A stretch of 6,091 nucleotides of DNA from Candidatus Dojkabacteria bacterium (lineage in GTDB: Bacteria > Patescibacteriota > Dojkabacteria > SC72 > T1SED10-24), in the NCBI GenBank assembly GCA_003560355.1, contig PWIP01000054.1, forward strand, positions 1 through 6,091. The letters are read 5' to 3'. Each line of letters begins with the position of its first letter. Positions within the stretch are counted from its first letter, which is position 1. Shown here one piece after another: positions 5,772 through 6,091 of this stretch. A model generated the notes under the pieces. The model searched no databases. It was not told the origin of the DNA and was given only the letters and a program-made list of their open reading frames with translations. Position numbers and translations under genes: made by a program.

Positions 5772-6091
5772 ATGATAAAAAAATATAACACAAAAAAGAA
5801 AATATTCATAGGTGTCTCTTGGCCTTATGCCAACGGCAATATTCACTTTGGTCATTTGGCTGGGCAAAATGTTGTTTGCGATATTTTTGCTAGATACCAC
5901 AGGCTAAAAGGCAACAGGGTCTTGATGGTCTCAGGTAGTGACTGTCATGGGGCACCCGTTGAACTTGAAGCCCACAGACAAAAAATTGCCCCTGAGGCTC
6001 TTGCTAATAAAACACATGAAGATATAAAAGATACTTATCAAAAACTCTCATTCCTCTACGATAATTACACCACAACTATGACTGAAAACCA
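5772..6091 (+). CDS. metG: Methionyl-tRNA synthetase, N-terminal part (3' partial)
   Basis: The first 106 codons are present and the frame runs off the right edge. The enzyme charges tRNA-Met with methionine using ATP in the cytoplasm. The class I fold starts at once: IFIGVSWPYANGNIHFGHLAGQ (residues ~11-32) contains the HIGH signature as HFGH (25-28). The WPYANG stretch before it is typical of MetRS (compare LPYANGPIHIGH in E. coli) rather than Ile-, Val- or LeuRS. DIFARYHRLKG (37-47) and the strand VLMVSGSDCHGAPVELEA (50-67) correspond to the MetRS 'GtDeHGtPi' motif. THEDIKDTYQKLSFLYDNYTTT then matches the 'f...f..LgisfD.f.rT' segment. The KMSKS loop and the anticodon-binding domain lie outside the window. 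The start at ATG 5772 fits family length; no Shine-Dalgarno site is seen. It diverges from pilN across a 55-base spacer. Confidence 0.93.
   Translation, partial: MIKKYNTKKKIFIGVSWPYANGNIHFGHLAGQNVVCDIFARYHRLKGNRVLMVSGSDCHGAPVELEAHRQKIAPEALANKTHEDIKDTYQKLSFLYDNYTTTMTEN

Noticed and set aside
1..6091. UGA recoded as glycine (Gracilibacteria/Absconditabacteria code)
   Set aside because: None of the six visible stops is TGA, but no in-frame TGA occurs in about 1,980 codons and glycine is written with GGN throughout.

Overview
This AT-rich window carries tightly packed genes that face alternately toward and away from each other. It has no rRNA, tRNA, CRISPR array or mobile element that I can recognise. 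The gene content suggests a member of the Candidate Phyla Radiation (Patescibacteria), perhaps Microgenomates, Katanobacteria or Dojkabacteria: a DUF4012 surface protein, a small four-cysteine protein beside rpoD, pilN/pilO-like genes and minimal spacers. That placement rests on gene content and style alone. About 1,980 codons read through without an in-frame TGA, so there is no sign of UGA recoding as in Gracilibacteria or Absconditabacteria.

Layout. (1) From base 3 to 2642 (+) runs one long open frame that enters from the left edge. Its first ~570 bases match the C-terminal part of an NAD-dependent epimerase/dehydratase (extended SDR). A lysine-rich linker, one membrane segment and a DUF4012 domain follow. 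It is therefore a membrane-anchored SDR-DUF4012 fusion, and its true start lies outside the window. (2) One base after its stop ends a short zinc-ribbon-like protein on the minus strand (2644-2976), which I start at a TTG with a good Shine-Dalgarno sequence. (3) Diverging from it is the primary sigma factor rpoD (3033-4118, +). (4) A three-gene minus-strand operon, pilN-like, pilO-like and an unrecognised one-pass membrane protein with an acidic Glu/Thr tail (5716 down to 4115), converges on rpoD so closely that the two stop codons lie within one TTAA. (5) Diverging from pilN is the start of a methionyl-tRNA synthetase gene (5772 to beyond 6091, +).

How it fits together. The pilN/pilO pair would form the inner-membrane platform of a type IV pilus or competence-pseudopilus machine, and the DUF4012 fusion is probably a second cell-envelope component. 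rpoD and metG are housekeeping genes between them. Both divergent spacers contain overlapping back-to-back -10 elements. Several genes (rpoD, pilN, metG, the 140-aa gene) lack a visible Shine-Dalgarno sequence, and pilN looks leaderless. I find no intrinsic terminator anywhere, and both convergent junctions leave no room for one.

The most unusual items are the SDR-DUF4012 fusion with an SDR half that seems to lack the catalytic Lys, the pilN/pilO pair without an adjacent pilM and with an unknown third gene, and the in-frame hexanucleotide repeat at the end of that third gene. I see no convincing new defence or mobile system here.
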